Below, piece after piece: positions 46,058 through 58,432 of a stretch of 64,000 bases of DNA (within the stretch, counting starts at the first letter, position 1; every line of letters starts with the position of its first letter). The position numbers were made by a program, and so were the translations under genes. Origin of the DNA: Adiantum capillus-veneris (taxonomy: Eukaryota > Streptophyta > Polypodiopsida > Polypodiales > Pteridaceae); NCBI GenBank assembly GCA_014529385.2, contig CM043964.1:133148420-133212419 (forward strand), written 5' to 3'. A model generated the notes under the pieces. The model worked only from the letters and a program-made list of their open reading frames with translations, was not told the origin of the DNA and ran no database searches.

Positions 46058-47199
46058 TGCTTTCTCTCATGTTTACGGTGAGAAAGTTTAGATCCTACCT
46101 GCTACCAAAACCTTTTGTAATTCTCACTGTAGAAAATTTGTTCCCTTGGGTGTCATCTCAAATGAATCTTAGTACTAGGATCTCAAAGTGGATTATGGAG
46201 TTGCAAGAGTTCCAATACTCTTTCAAGGTAGAAGATAGTGTGCGTGCACAATTGGTAGGGATTCTCACTTATAGGGTACATGAGAAGGAAATTAAGGTGC
46301 CTCAAGTAAAGACCCTACCATTGCCACCACCAAAAAGTATTCCTAATGCTTTTACCTTGTTCTTTGATGGAGCTTTTCGTCGAGCCACAGGGAAAGCAGG
46401 GGGAGGGCTAGTATTGCTCAACCCAAGTGGAGAGGTGGTCATGAAAGAGAAGTTCAATCTACCAAGTTCAGCTAGAAACAATGAAGCAGAATACGACACA
46501 CTAATTCATGGTTTGAAGATGTGCATTGGCCAAGGGATACAACGCCTCATGGTAAAGGGAGATGCACTTCTCATTGTTAAACAGATTTTAGGCATTTGGG
46601 CATGCAAGAATGAAAGCTTACGGACAAAAGTTCATGCCATTCATAGATTGTTTAATCAATTTGAAGAAGTGCAACTATATCATATTCCTAGGAAACAGAA
46701 TGAAGATGCCTATTTACTTGCACAGCAAGTAGTTACATGTGTTGAGAAAGAAGTGCAGGTCATCATGGTGACGGCTACTGTGAAGCAACCGAGGTACCAG
46801 GGATTGGAGTCATTGTCTCCCATCATTGGCTACATTTTGGAGGGTGAGTTTCCACCAGACTTCACAAAAGCTCAGAAGAGGAGACTCATGAAGAAGGAAA
46901 GCGCATATCTCTTCCTAGAAGGCTCCCTCTATCAAAGAGGGAAGGATCAAGTGTGCAGAAGAGTACCAACTATCGAGGAAATTCCAGCCATTCTAAAAGG
47001 TTTGCATGAAGAGGCATGTGGTGGTCATTTTGCCCAAGAATCAACTGTGAAGAAGATTTTGCTTGCGGGGTATGTTTGGCCAAGCTTGCATGTGGATGTT
47101 CAACATTGGTGTAAAAGCTGTCACAATTGTCAGATAAATGGAAATAGAAGATTGGTGCAAGGCCCGAGGCAAATAGTGCTTGCAAATGGACCCTTTTAA
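46024..47199 (+). pseudogene. RNase H remnant, second (archaeal-type) RNase H and integrase N-terminus
   Basis: The start completes the degenerate first RNase H. The second domain begins TLFFDGAFR (about 46355) with Asp, followed by GGGLVL, NNEAEYDTL (Glu) and KGDALL (Asp); the last acidic position reads NEDAYLLA, with Tyr where Asp is usual. The integrase zinc domain follows: HEEACGGHF and CKSCHNC (about 47005-47130). An in-frame TAA at 47197 interrupts just before the integrase core. Confidence 0.88.
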
Positions 47200-47688
47200 A
47201 AGTGGGGCATTGATGCTATGGGTCCTCTGCCTAGGACAAAAAATGGTAAACTCTACATTCTAGTGGCTGTAGACTACATGACTAGGTGGGTGGAAGCTCA
47301 AAGTGTGGCAAGAGTGAATGAGAGGACAGTTAGCAAGTTTGTGTACAGTCACATTTGTTGCAGATTTGGCACACCTTTGGAGATTGTTTCTAATAATGGT
47401 CCAGGGTTTAGGAAGGGCTTGCTCACAGAAGTTTGTGAAGAACTTCACATTCTACATCGTCATAGCACACCATACTACCCACAGTCAAATGGATTGGTGG
47501 AGAAGGCTAATGGTGTCATTGTAGGAATCATTAGAAAGATGGTGCAGAACAAGACAAAATTATGGGATGACTTCTTGGATGGTGCCTTGTGGGCATATCG
47601 AACCACATATAGGGAAGCCACGGAGTTCACACCATTTCGAACTAAACATTCCAACAATGCGACTTCATGGCAAATCAACACAAGATGA
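47200..47688 (+). pseudogene. Integrase core of the Tat-type element, catalytic Asp altered
   Basis: Same frame as the upstream segment after the TAA. The first Asp is in AVDYMTRW; the second catalytic position reads VSNNGPGF, where Asn replaces the conserved Asp of SDNG; the Glu is in GLVEKANG. This copy's integrase should be inactive. A frameshift at about 47630-47660 leads into the C-terminal domain. Confidence 0.85.
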
Positions 47689-48193
47689 TCAAGAAGCATG
47701 GATGGATCGACTTCTTACCTTAGCTGAGCTTGAGTGGAAAAGAGAAGCAGCATACGAGTGCTATAAGAGGAAAGCCACACAGACAAAGGAGAAGCTTGAC
47801 AAGAAACTGAAGGACAAACGCATCAATGAAGGAGAGCTCGTGCTAAGGTATGACAATCGACTTGACAATCGTTTTGATGCCAAGTTTGAAACTAGATGGC
47901 AAGGGCCATACATAGTCAAGAAGGCTTTCAATTCTAGTTACTATCAGCTTATGGACCTGAATGGTAAAGAGCACTCCAGGAAGGTAAATGGGTATCGCTT
48001 GAAGCCCTATTTGAGTCGCCTTCTACCAAAAGATCTACCAAAGATCTGTCCAAAGGCCGCTGTCTCATGTAAGTATTGTTACATGAAGCATGAGTGTAAC
48101 TCTAGCAAAAATTCTGAGGGGCCAAACAATGAAGATCTCGTCAAGGACTCTGAAGCACTCTCTTTGGAAAAAATGCTCTATGATGGTACATGA
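47660..48193 (+). pseudogene. Integrase C-terminal domain and tail of the Tat-type element
   Basis: Shifted frame reading RWQGPYIVKKAFNSSYYQL (about 47895) and NGYRLKPYL, the standard integrase C-terminal fold, then a Cys/Ser-rich tail to the stop at 48191. No chromodomain is present, in keeping with the Tat lineage. Confidence 0.8.
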
Positions 48194-48206
48194 ATATACC
48201 ATCATC

Positions 48207-48221
48207 CAGGGGGAGGGCTAA
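48207..48221 (+). other. Polypurine tract
   Basis: AGGGGGAGGG followed by CTAA, immediately before the 3' LTR. Confidence 0.85.
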
Positions 48222-50791
48222 TGATAGCCATTTTTCGGCTCTTTGTAATTGCCACAGTGAGTTACCTCACCCTACCAAAATCACCCAAACACTGTGGCTA
48301 TCCCTACCATTTCACTGTACATAGGCGTGTGTGAGTCACGGGACTTTTCCCATATCTTCTTAAAAAACCCTCAATTAGCTAGCCATTGGGCTAGTTGAGC
48401 CAAAAAAATAAAAACTATAAGTATATTATGGCCCATGAGTATGTAAATATTTCTTTGTATATAGGGCCTAAATAAAAGATTTTTTCATAATTATTTTGGT
48501 ATTTATTTTAATATTTCTACCTAGGTGTGTGATATTTATGCTCTGTACATTGCCTCACCATTACCACAATTTTTCTTACCATTTTTCATATTCTTTATTC
48601 CATATAGAAATATTTTCATGTAAGCTTTTCTTATATTTGGTGTAACTCCATCCCAACAAAAATCCAAAAAAACTAGTTCTATTTATTTGTATATTTTTTT
48701 CACTATTGTGATTTTTTCCTTCCTACATATATTCTCTATTACTCTCATAAATTAGACCACCAAAAATATTCATCTTTTTATGGTAGACTTATAATGAGAG
48801 AGATTTATTTTGACCTCTTTATATTTTTCCACCTATATTATTTATATTTGACATGTACATATTTTTTAGACCCCTCAATATTTGATTTTCTTAGTTGTAC
48901 TATTCACTTATATCATGATCTCAACAATATCTTCAATTATAGACCTACCAAATAAGTTCAAGGGTAGGTGGCATGCATACATGCACTATGGAGGGCTCAC
49001 TCTTGGAGGTATTCAAAAGAATCATCCAAAGAAGGACCCCACAAAGACCTTGTGCAGTGGAAAAAAACGGTCGGTTTTGCTGAATTTTTAAAGTTCACTT
49101 GCTCTCCGAATTTGAAAAGGTGATACAAACAAAAGTTGTAGCTCGTGGGCTGAACTTTTGCCTCAAAGTTTTTCATATTTTTTTGAGCTACAAGCTGTGA
49201 GCTATGATTTTATTAGTGGAACCCAGTTTTCCCATGCTATGCAACCACACTCTCTCTTCCACTTTATCATTTTCCTCTTTCACACACACTTCTCTACTCA
49301 TCATCCCCACCTCTCTCACCACTCCTCTCTGCACCCTACTCACCTTCTCCTCAACCTTGAAGAATAAGAGAAACCATGGTGAACTCATACCTCCTACACA
49401 CAATTCCATTCCAAAATTGACCACCTAGTCTCATTTTTCCTCCTCCAAATTACCCATATCTATCAAAAAAACCACAAAATTCAGCCTCTTCTCTTAAAAG
49501 ACAGCATCATGGTGGTTGATTACTCAGCTTCAATTACCTTGTCTCTCAAGGAAGGTCAAGAGAGGAGAAAAAATGTACCGTCAAAGCTAGTGGACCGTCA
49601 ACAAGCGTCAAAATTGGCCCTACTCAAGACACTTGGAGCATCACCCTTGTAAGAAATCCACCTTTTCTTACCTCTTAAGAGTTTTTTCTTCCTTATTTGT
49701 ATCCTACATGGATACTCCCATTGTAAATATCCAATTCCATTTGTAAATTAATACTAACTCTACTAACACTAGCCCACTATGAAAAGTCCTATCACCTCCA
49801 TTTCTCTCCTCTCTCTTTCCCCACCAACTTCTTGATAATTCCAAGCAAAAGAAATTAGATAAATTGCTGAAAATCTAACCCAACCATGGTTAGAGGAGTA
49901 ACCCTAGCCTTCAAAATTGCTATAAAAGGAGGGTGTAGCTAGCACAAAGGGGGGAGCCATAAGCAAAAGCAGTATGCTATAGCTTGAGAAGCCAAGCTCA
50001 ACCTCTCTAGAAGGAGCTCTCGAGTGGAAGCTCATTGTCTTATGCATGTGCATGTGTTGTAATAGGGGATTAGCAAGGGAACTCTATGCCATTGTAAGAG
50101 AGAGAGTGATCATTCAATTGAGAGTAGGAAATCTATCATTTCTCCTACTAGTGTAAGCCCAACATTTGCTGAATCAAGGAGGGTGGATTTGGACTAAGCT
50201 TGGATACTTTGTCTCCCTTCCAACATGAAGTAATGGACAACAATGATGCGTAAGTGTCTTGGTGTTTTCTTGTTAAGTTCTTGATAGCTTGTCTCTAGTG
50301 TTGTCATCAATTTAGCCATAAATCCCACATACTGTAAGAGGGCGACAGGGTGGAGAGGACTCCCCTGGCCTTAAGACAGTGATTGGGGTGGCTTTTCTTG
50401 TGATGTGTTGTGGTGAAATTTACACAAGCTATGTTGAACAAATACTAATCTCACTTTGATTTGTCATGACAGATTTGTAAGAAGGTATTAATGCAACAAG
50501 CACCCCCTCCCTCTTTCTCTCTCTTTCTTAAATATATAGTTGTGTTTGCTTGATCATTGCCGATACGTTTCAAAGCAGCCCGAGCACTATCTCTCTCTCT
50601 CTCTCTCTCTCTCTCTACGCGTCCTAGTTTGCATCCAAACTAGGTGGTGCCCCAAATTTGTGTAGGGTTAGGTTGCGGGTTTGTGTGTGTGTTTGTTGTT
50701 TTTTTCCCAACCCCAACCCAATTGAGCAACATGGGAGCCTAGAAGAGTTCTTGGAGGCCACTCTTCTTGTTGCCCGCCCCAGACCGCTTCA
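48222..50791 (+). repeat. 3' LTR of the Tat-type element
   Basis: TGATAGCC to CCGCTTCA, matching 39815-42399 with short indels (for example in the A-rich tract at about 48400 and the (CT)n tract) and about 30 substitutions. Confidence 0.95.
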
Positions 50792-51884
50792 GTGCTTGAT
50801 GACTAATATGCTCGAGGTGTTCCGACTAGGGAGCATGAGGTTCTTGTGGGAACACTATCCACGCTTGAGGTTCTTTGTTATGCCTGCTCAAATCCCATCC
50901 CTACAAGAGAGGGGGCGAGCCCTAAAGCTAGGGGGATGAGAGAGAACACACACACCCTCACACAAGGCAAGCTTGGTACAAAAAAAGCAAAAAGGACACT
51001 TGTCAAGCTCCTCCTCATGTTGCCCTCATCGTGTGCCTAAAGCCTATTCGTTGGTCTTCCAAGGGATCCAATAATAATTTAGTGGATTTAATTAGCTATT
51101 TTTGCATTTATCAAGTCCTCTTTGTCAAAGGGGATAGGGGGACACTTGTCCCAAAATTACCCTTGTTGCTTGTGATGCATCCTACATGTGATTGATCAGT
51201 CTTGCACGGGTCTAATAAGCTTCAAGAATGAGCTACAAGGGGGGGGTCAACCAAGGAAGCTAGGGGCATGCTTGGGGGGGCTATACACCACCACTCTTGG
51301 CTATGGAATGCAAATTTAACCAAGAGACATGCTTCAATGCTTAAGCCTTCCATCTTCATTACTATGTTATTATGTATGCTAGAAAGAAGAGTGATGATAA
51401 GTGAGGAACTAATTCTTTCTCCTTTGAAATGTTTCTTCTTCCTCTTCCCTACCCTCATTCCCCACTAGCTCTCATCCACCTTCGAAGGTGTTTGAGACCT
51501 TGGGACTGAGGCTTGGGATAGTTAATTATTTTTGCAAAGTTTATGTTATGCTCGTGATGCATGAAGCTTTCCATCTTCATTGCATCACGTAGGTCACAAG
51601 GAACAGAAAGATTGTATTGTACCAAGTCTCTCTTGATGGGAAAAACTATAATACAAATGCTATTGGAGGGGGGACCGGCTCCACATAAATCCGGTCCTCA
51701 ATTGTTGCCATCTTATCTAAACTCTCTCTCTTACAAAAGTATTATTCATGTCAAGTTAATTAAATTCTATGTTTATGTTTCTACCATCAATTAAGTTCAC
51801 CCTCTATGCTCACAAAGTAATTCCACAAAAGTGCTATCTCTAATTTCCACTACTCCCAAAGTTCACAGGCCATTTCCATTACAT

Positions 51885-51896
51885 TGGTATCACAGC
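51885..51896 (+). other. Primer-binding site, initiator tRNA-Met, copy II
   Basis: TGGTATCACAGC, one mismatch from the standard site. Confidence 0.75.
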
Positions 51897-52295
51897 ATTT
51901 GGTTTTTCTTTTCTTGCTTAAGAAGAGAGGTCCTTAAGTAGCCTATAAATGGTCGATTTGTTAATTATATTAGGGTAAGTGGGATTGGGATCTATTATCA
52001 AATTTTTTGAGCCCACCATGTAGGATATGGTGCGGACCTCAGGAGATTTGGACTTAACAATGGGGTCTTTTTAGAATTGCCTATGACTTTACCATTATTG
52101 AGTCATAAGAAGTCAAAAGGAGCTAGCCCTCAACAATTCTGCAATATTAGACCCACTCCACTACTCTCTATAATTAACCACTTCGATCCATGGGTGTAGA
52201 TACTTAAGTGCCGGTTTTCAAAGGCTAAGAGGAGTGGCAACTAAGGTTTTGAATTGTCGAAGCATACACTAAGTAAGTACACAAATTTTGTTAAT

Positions 52296-53650
52296 ATGGC
52301 ACACAATAACCAAGAGAGTAGAATGAAAATGGATAACTTTGATTTTTCACGTGAAGGTGCTAATGATGATGCCCCATGTTTGTCAATTATCTTGTCACTA
52401 GGTTGCAGCAAGCTATGGGTAACCCTGCTTTTCAAGCTGAAGTTACTCAACAACTTCGCGTTTATGGGTTTTCCTTTCCTCTCCAAGAGGAGAGAGAGCT
52501 TAGAAGGCCTCTTGAAGAGACCCCCAAAAGAAGACTCTCTCCCATATAAGACTCCCATACGAGAGGAGGAATCCAAAGAGCAAGAAAGTAATAAGACTTT
52601 AAGTTCCTCTGAAGATGTGGCTCCACGAAGACAACGGTCTAGACAATGGCTAACTCCTCGCAACAGGAAATGTCCAACCCACAGTTCTTCTCCTTGATGA
52701 AATCTATGCGTGTTCTCCTAGAGAATACAAGAGGGGAGGACATCGTAAATCATACCTGACATGGTGAAGGTCAAAAAAGCTCAAGAAGTTCAAAGGGGGG
52801 GGAAAGAGTATCTCTTTTCTCACCTATGATGGCACCTTTGGTGCCATTGACAAAGTATTGTTCTTTATCCATCAATTTGATACAACCTTTGGAGGTGAGG
52901 GCTTCACGGAGTCCTCCAAGATACACCATGTAGCTATGCGCTTTCAAAAATCATCTCGGAAATGGTGGGCTAGCCTTTGTGGCAACGGCAAAGCCCCAAA
53001 GACATGGAAAACTCTACAAGTTTCCATCATGAGGCAATTCCTTGCAAGCTATGCAAAGTACAAAGTGCTTATTGAATGGCGCAGTTTGAATCTTCTCTCC
53101 CATGAGTCTATCCACAAATATGTAGACAAGTTTTGGGACAAGGCTACTTTCTTCCAAAAGATAGACTTTGCCGAGCAAAAGAAACAATTATGTGCAGGGT
53201 TACCTAAAGAGATGGCCAAATACGCTAACTCTCAACGGTGTGGTTCTATCATCAAAGTAATCCATCACACCATGGTTGCTTCGTGCATCAATTTCCAACA
53301 AGGGGCTAGACGAAATGGTAAGCCCATGGAAAAAAAAGACAAAAATGATGCAAATGGAAAAACCAATGCCCAAAATTCATCCCAAGGTGATTCCAAAAAC
53401 AACAACAACAACAACAATCGGTCCAAGGAGAAGGGAGTTTACAAAGGTGAAAACAAACTCTCTTGTGAAGAGATTGAAGCTTTTTGCAAGGACCATATAT
53501 GTTTTAAGTGTGGGGAGCAAGGACATGGCTATCATTCTTGTCCCAAGAGAAATACTCGCAATGAGACTCCTAGAGCTTCCACCATCGAAGCTCTGAAAGA
53601 GGATGCTCATTGCAAAGGTGCACCTCTCTCCTATGCTAAGGGAGCATGAT
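52296..53650 (+). pseudogene. Gag of long-LTR gypsy family, copy II
   Basis: ATG at 52296, parallel to 33187 in copy I. Frames shift at about 52370 and 52540 and again before 52858. The capsid-like part reads SRKWWASLCGNGKA (about 52955) and retains a segment missing from copy I. The CCHC knuckle CFKCGEQGHGYHSC at about 53500-53545 is complete here, showing what copy I lost. Confidence 0.8.
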
Positions 53651-53990
53651 GGCGCCTTCATCTTGTTTGACCCTGGCTCTACTCACAACATCATATCAAC
53701 AGAGTTGGCCACCAAGTTGGGCATTTAAACTTTCAAGATGGGAGATGTTGTAATGGACAACATTGCTTTCAAGGGACAATGAGCCTCTGTTACTCCCTTG
53801 ATTGGGAAACCCTAAACCGGCTCCATGTCCAAAGCTATGTCAACAAAGAATACTTTTTCATCTCTCCTCTCCAACATGAGGATGCTATCCTAGGGGCACC
53901 ATTGTTTAACTACATGGCTACCAACATTAAGTTCCTTGGAAGGAGAATCTACTTCACCTATAAGGGGAAAGAACATGTATATAGATGCTA
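53651..53990 (+). pseudogene. Protease of copy II
   Basis: LFDPGSTHNIIS with the same D-P-G active site as copy I, then a stop and the domain remainder (SPLQHEDAILGAPLF). Interrupted by several stops and small shifts. Confidence 0.65.
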
Positions 53991-54129
53991 GGGAGCCTAG
54001 TCGTACCATACCACTTGTAAATCCTCTTGTTTTTCATAAATCAATGAAGAGCTCAATTTCTGCGTACATAATTTTTGTCAAAGAATCCCTAACAGGTCCT
54101 ATTGTTTCATCAAACATAAATGGTAAGAA

Positions 54130-55390
54130 TTAAGAAGAGTTAGATTTGTCTAATTTTGTAAAAGGATTCCAAGATGTATTCATCGATGATATCCCTATGG
54201 AATTACCTCCGAAAGAAGAGGATGATCACCATCGAATTGACATTTTCCCAGTAAGCTCACCACCTAGCAAGCCTCCTTATCAAGTTTCCCAACTCAACAA
54301 GAGGAGATCATGAAGCAGGTACAAGAATTGGTTGACAAAGGGATGGTGAGCCCTAGCTCCTCTCCCTTTTGTTCTCCAGTCTTTTTAGTGTAAAAGAAAG
54401 ATGGTACATATCGTATGTGTGTGGACTATTGAGCACTAAACCATATCACTATCAAAAATAGATTTCCCATTCTTGGGGCAGAAGATCTATTTGAAAAGGT
54501 ACAAGGCTCTACCTACTTTAGTAGGATTGACTTTAAAAGTGGTTACCACTAAATAAGGATAGTGGATGAAGATATCCTAAAGATTGTGTTTTGTACAACG
54601 TTTAGCATTTATGAATATCTAGTCATGCCTTTTGGCTTGACTAATGTAACAGCCACGTTCAATCATCTAATGGAGAAAATATTTAGATCCTACACAAATT
54701 CAATGGAGTGTTCTTTGATGATATCATCATCTACTCCAAGTCCTTGGAGGAACACAAGCAACATCTCCAAGTGATTTTTCAAGCATTGAGGGAGAACAAG
54801 CTTTTTCTTAACCGAAAGAAAAATGAAATTTTCCTTCAAGAGATTTAATACTTATGTCATATTATCTCTCAAGATGGTATCCGGATGGATCCATCGAAGT
54901 TAGAGATAATAAAAACATGGCCTAATCCAAGGAATCTACATGAGCTAAGAAGATTTTTGCCATGTGTGCATACTATAGACGCTTCATAGCTAAGTTTTCT
55001 TAAATAGCAAGACTAGTACATGACTTAACAAAGAAGAACGTTAAGTATTCATGGACTGCTAAGGAGAGAAATTCTTTTGACATGCTCAAAGAGAAGCTTA
55101 CCTCCCAACCACTCCTCAAGCTTCCGGGTCTCTCAAAGCCATTTGAGGTCCAATGTGATGCTTGTGGTGATTTTCTTGGAGTATTCTTTCTTCAAGAAGG
55201 GTTCCATAGCATATGAGAGTTGAAGGCTCAATAAGGATGAATGGGTCTTAGCAATTTATGATAAAGAGTTTTTAGCTATTCTACATGCCCTAGACACATA
55301 GAAGCACTATCTATTGTGGGGACTCCATTTATTCTAGGAACCAACCACCAAAGTCTCAAGTAATTCATGATCTAAACCAAGCTTTTTGAC
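54130..55390 (+). pseudogene. Reverse transcriptase and RNase H of copy II, heavily decayed
   Basis: Recognisable RT motifs in several frames: SPSSSPFCSPVF (about 54345), CVDY then a stop, VMPFGLTN (about 54625), a DDI active site near 54717, and the connection with MDPSKLEII. The RNase H region (about 55140-55390) is full of stops. The sequence is cut near 55395, where a copia element lies, and resumes as integrase at about 57.96 kb. Confidence 0.8.
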
Positions 55391-55398
55391 AAACAAAT

Positions 55399-55638
55399 TG
55401 TGAGTGCGCGGATGCGGTGCGTGTGCGGAGAGTGAGAAGGAGAGAGAGGGAGACAGAGAGCAGGACACAGGATGTGGGTGGAGCTCCCAAATGTCACTGT
55501 GTGAGCACCATGTGAGAATGTGAGTGAGAGCTCCTTATTGTTTGTATATATAAAGAATAAGGAGATAAATGTGGGCAGCTGAACGCTGGCTGACGGACGT
55601 GGGCAAAGCACGATGAGGCACACCGCCTTTACCTAACA
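55399..55638 (-). repeat. Short LTR of a minus-strand copia element
   Basis: On the minus strand AGTGGGAGAA followed by TGTTAGGTAAAGG (from 55638) is the usual copia polypurine tract/LTR junction; the LTR would end near 55399. The 5' copy is not seen. Confidence 0.5.
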
Positions 55639-55723
55639 TTCTCCCACTAAAGGCTATGTGCCGATAAGTGGCGAGAAGACTAGCCTACAACTAGTATATA
55701 CAAGAAGTGAGAGAAGACGACTC

Positions 55724-57154
55724 TCAACCTATGCCCACTAGCTCACTCTGTAACCACTCTAGTGTAGATGCAACATGCATACCACTAGGACTAGAGCTAC
55801 AATGACACTCATGATGCAGGTATCGAGTGACGACCTGCATGGCTCCACAATGCACAATGCCAGTGTCAGTCATCGCACGACTGGCAACTCCCAGTGCAAA
55901 TGCACCAACCACATAAGCAAGATCAGGTTTCAAAACCAAAAGGTCAGACATGAGAGACCCGAAAGCCGACAAAACATGCACTATGTGTGCCAACCTATCT
56001 CTGACAGCAACCTCAGTGCCATATGCATCCTTATCAAGAACCACCTGACTATGCATCACCATGTCAGCATCCTCTGGCAAAGGCATATCTGCTGAGAATG
56101 ACTGCAAAACCAAAAAATCAGCACCATTGCAATCACACACAGCTATCTGAAGGACACTGTCACCCTCAAACGTATCAGACACATCATAGAATAATGCATC
56201 GGTCTCTAGCTCAACTAATGTCACCTCAACTGATGACTGACAAAGCTGTGCATTCCTAGAGATACCACTGTCTGTGTGAACGTCACCACAAGACAAATGC
56301 ACAACCTGATCTCCATGCAGCACATCCACAAAAGAGACACGCCTCGTCTCTCGCTCCAAACATGGCTGCAAATACACAGAGAATACACCGCCTCGTGTGT
56401 CAGAAATATGCAAAGGGTATACCAGACCACTCCTAGCACCTCTGGCTATCACCAGTAATCCCCTATGCATCTGAAATGACTGCTCTCTAAGCAGTACACA
56501 ATGTCCATTACTCTGCAGCTGACGCATTGAAATGAGACTCTAACTGAGTCCTGGTACATAACGTACATCTCGTAGCATAAGCAATGCACTGCTAGGTAAA
56601 GACATGTATACATCTCCAGCACCCTCTATGTCATATGCTGAACCATCAACAAACTGCACACAACCAAGTCTCCCACTAGAGAAAGAGAAAAGCAAATCAC
56701 GACGTTGCGTCACGTGAAAAATTGCATGCTTGTCTAGTAGAAAACGCGTAGACAATGTGTCATCCCAAGACACAAAGTAGTCTGAAGGCAAGCTAGACTC
56801 AAAAGTGACATGCCCGTCAGATGCACACACTCTAGGATGTGTCCTCATAGTAGCACCATGCATCTGCCTCTTCCGTTGCCTCATACGCCTGAAGCAACGA
56901 CGCCTAATATGCCCATCATGGCCACAGTGCCAACATGTCAGTCGCGATTGTGAACGAGAACCGCCTCTAACCTGAAGCATCTCCATGCCAAAACTATGGC
57001 AAACAATGCTGGAGATCACAAGACTCTCCCACCCGAGAGCAAACCACTGTCTCAAGCAAAGAAGGATACACAACTCCTCACTCTTGCGAGAGTGGATACA
57101 AGAACACCAAACTGTGTCCAAACTGACAAAACCTATCAATGCGAGAGTAAACAC
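55724..57154 (-). pseudogene. Ty1/copia derivative: zinc knuckle, protease, pre-integrase, RNase H-end
   Basis: One minus-strand frame interrupted by a single TAG at 56540-56542. It carries a CCHC knuckle CWHCGHDGHIRRRC (about 56.90-56.95 kb), a protease-like region whose active site reads LLDKHAIFHVT instead of the usual L-D-S-G-A, then LRDVRYVPGLS and the pre-integrase segment RGLLVIARGARSGLVYPL. About 130 unusual residues follow, and then a piece resembling the copia RT/RNase H junction (KPDLAYVVG, SRAMTDTGIVHCGAM). Integrase and the RT core are absent, so it is a deletion derivative, yet its frame is nearly open for 470 codons. Confidence 0.65.
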
Positions 57155-57959
57155 TCGATCACAAACTATGGCGAGAATCTGGGAAAAATCCGGCAGAGTT
57201 TCCCCTGAAAACTGAGCAAAAACTCAAGTACAATCTCTACCATAAATCATAACACTACTCAATGCCAATGAGTAGAAATGCCAAAATGGCTCCACATTGT
57301 CACATACAATGGCAATACGCACTCAACGTACATCAACGGAGTGACCGCGCATAAGCAAGCGCCAAAAGAGTTGCAATCCAAAAACTTGCTCAATGCGAAA
57401 ACAATGCTCTCAAGAGAGCTCACCGGCACTTGAAAGTGCTCACCAAAGTGCATGTATAATGGGCATCAACCATGCACCATAACCATATGCAAACCATCCG
57501 CAAAGACCATGAATCCAAGTACAAAATCACTACCAAAGTATCTTGTGAAAACCAGTGAAAGAAGCTCCACCTATGTGCTCCAAAAAATAACTACGTCTCT
57601 CAAGAGACCGCTTCGATGGTGTGTAAACGCCTCCGTACTTCATTGCCCAAATCTACCAAAAAACCCTCAAACCACAAGCTCTGCACAAGCTGAAATTACA
57701 TCTTCAGCTCAGAATTTATGCACCTAACTTGAAGCACCTGCCCTGCTTCCAAAGTGCATCAAACTCGCACACAATGCGACAACAGAAAATCTGGAATTTT
57801 TGTATACAGTCAGTCTGAGCTGAATATCAGCAAAACGGTTATCTCTTCCACGACAATAGGCTATGTGTTACCCACTCCCTTTGTGAGAAAGTCATCTATG
57901 AATCCCACACTCCTCCCTATGCGGGGCATAGAGGCATTCAACCTACTCTCTGAGGAGTA
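57155..57959. other. Non-coding flank of the copia derivative
   Basis: Probably leader/LTR sequence of the copia element; I find no clear LTR start, primer site or gene. Confidence 0.4.
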
Positions 57960-58385
57960 GAGACGTATTTATATTGGCCTACCATGAAAGTGGACATACA
58001 AGAGTATGTTTCAAAATGTGTGGTATGCCAAAAGACCAAGTATGATAGAGGGAAGCAACCTGGATAACTCCAACCATTGCGATCCCAAATTCACCATGGG
58101 AGAGTATATCCATGGATTTTATCTTTGGATTACCCAAGTCTATCCATGGGAATACAAGAATATGGATAATAGTCGACAGGTTGTTTAGCAAGCAAACACA
58201 CTTTATTCCTATCAAAAAGACTATTAAGGCACACCAAATGGTATCTCTCTTCATATCAAATATTTTCAAACTCCATGGATTGCCAATATCCATCATGTCA
58301 GATAGTGTGCACGTCTATCACATGTGTCAATGCAAGGAACTTGCCGATACACTGTGTGCGAGCCACAATTGGCTCCAAGCACGCA
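57960..58385 (+). pseudogene. Integrase fragment of the long-LTR gypsy copy II
   Basis: Frames carry EYVSKCVVCQKTKYDR (end of the HHCC domain) and, shifted, MDFIFGLPKS and NIFKLHGLPISIMSD of the catalytic core, stopping before the Glu. It continues the decayed pol interrupted at 55.39 kb by the copia element; the RNase H end is missing. Confidence 0.7.
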
Positions 58386-58432
58386 ATTAGACTAATCTAG
58401 CAAGCTCAAGAGAGCAAGGGTGTGTCACTCAC

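Larger units (their letters stand above)
39815..50791 (+). mobile_element. Complete 11 kb Tat-type Ty3/gypsy element nested in copy II
   Basis: Two LTRs (39815-42399 and 48222-50791), primer site, two small leader ORFs, gag, protease, RT, two RNase H domains, integrase, and a polypurine tract. GTGC at 39811-39814 and 50792-50795 is the target duplication, and copy I shows the uninterrupted target near 28170. The second, archaeal-type RNase H defines the Tat lineage. LTRs differ by roughly 30 substitutions by eye (about 1%), so insertion was recent. Confidence 0.92.
36701..51883 (+). repeat. LTR of long-LTR gypsy family, copy II, split by two insertions
   Basis: Starts TGTCTAATAATTATAA at 36701 and ends TTACA at 51883 just before a tRNA-Met primer site. 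Host segments 36701-37766, 39079-39814 and 50792-51883 match copy I; the rest is nested insertion. The three segments together with the primer site and gag that follow make one element copy. Confidence 0.75.

Noticed and set aside
43014-48193. Contradiction between young LTRs and broken pol as proof of trans-mobilisation
   Set aside because: At about 1% LTR divergence a handful of lesions in 5 kb is within expectation, so no special explanation is required.
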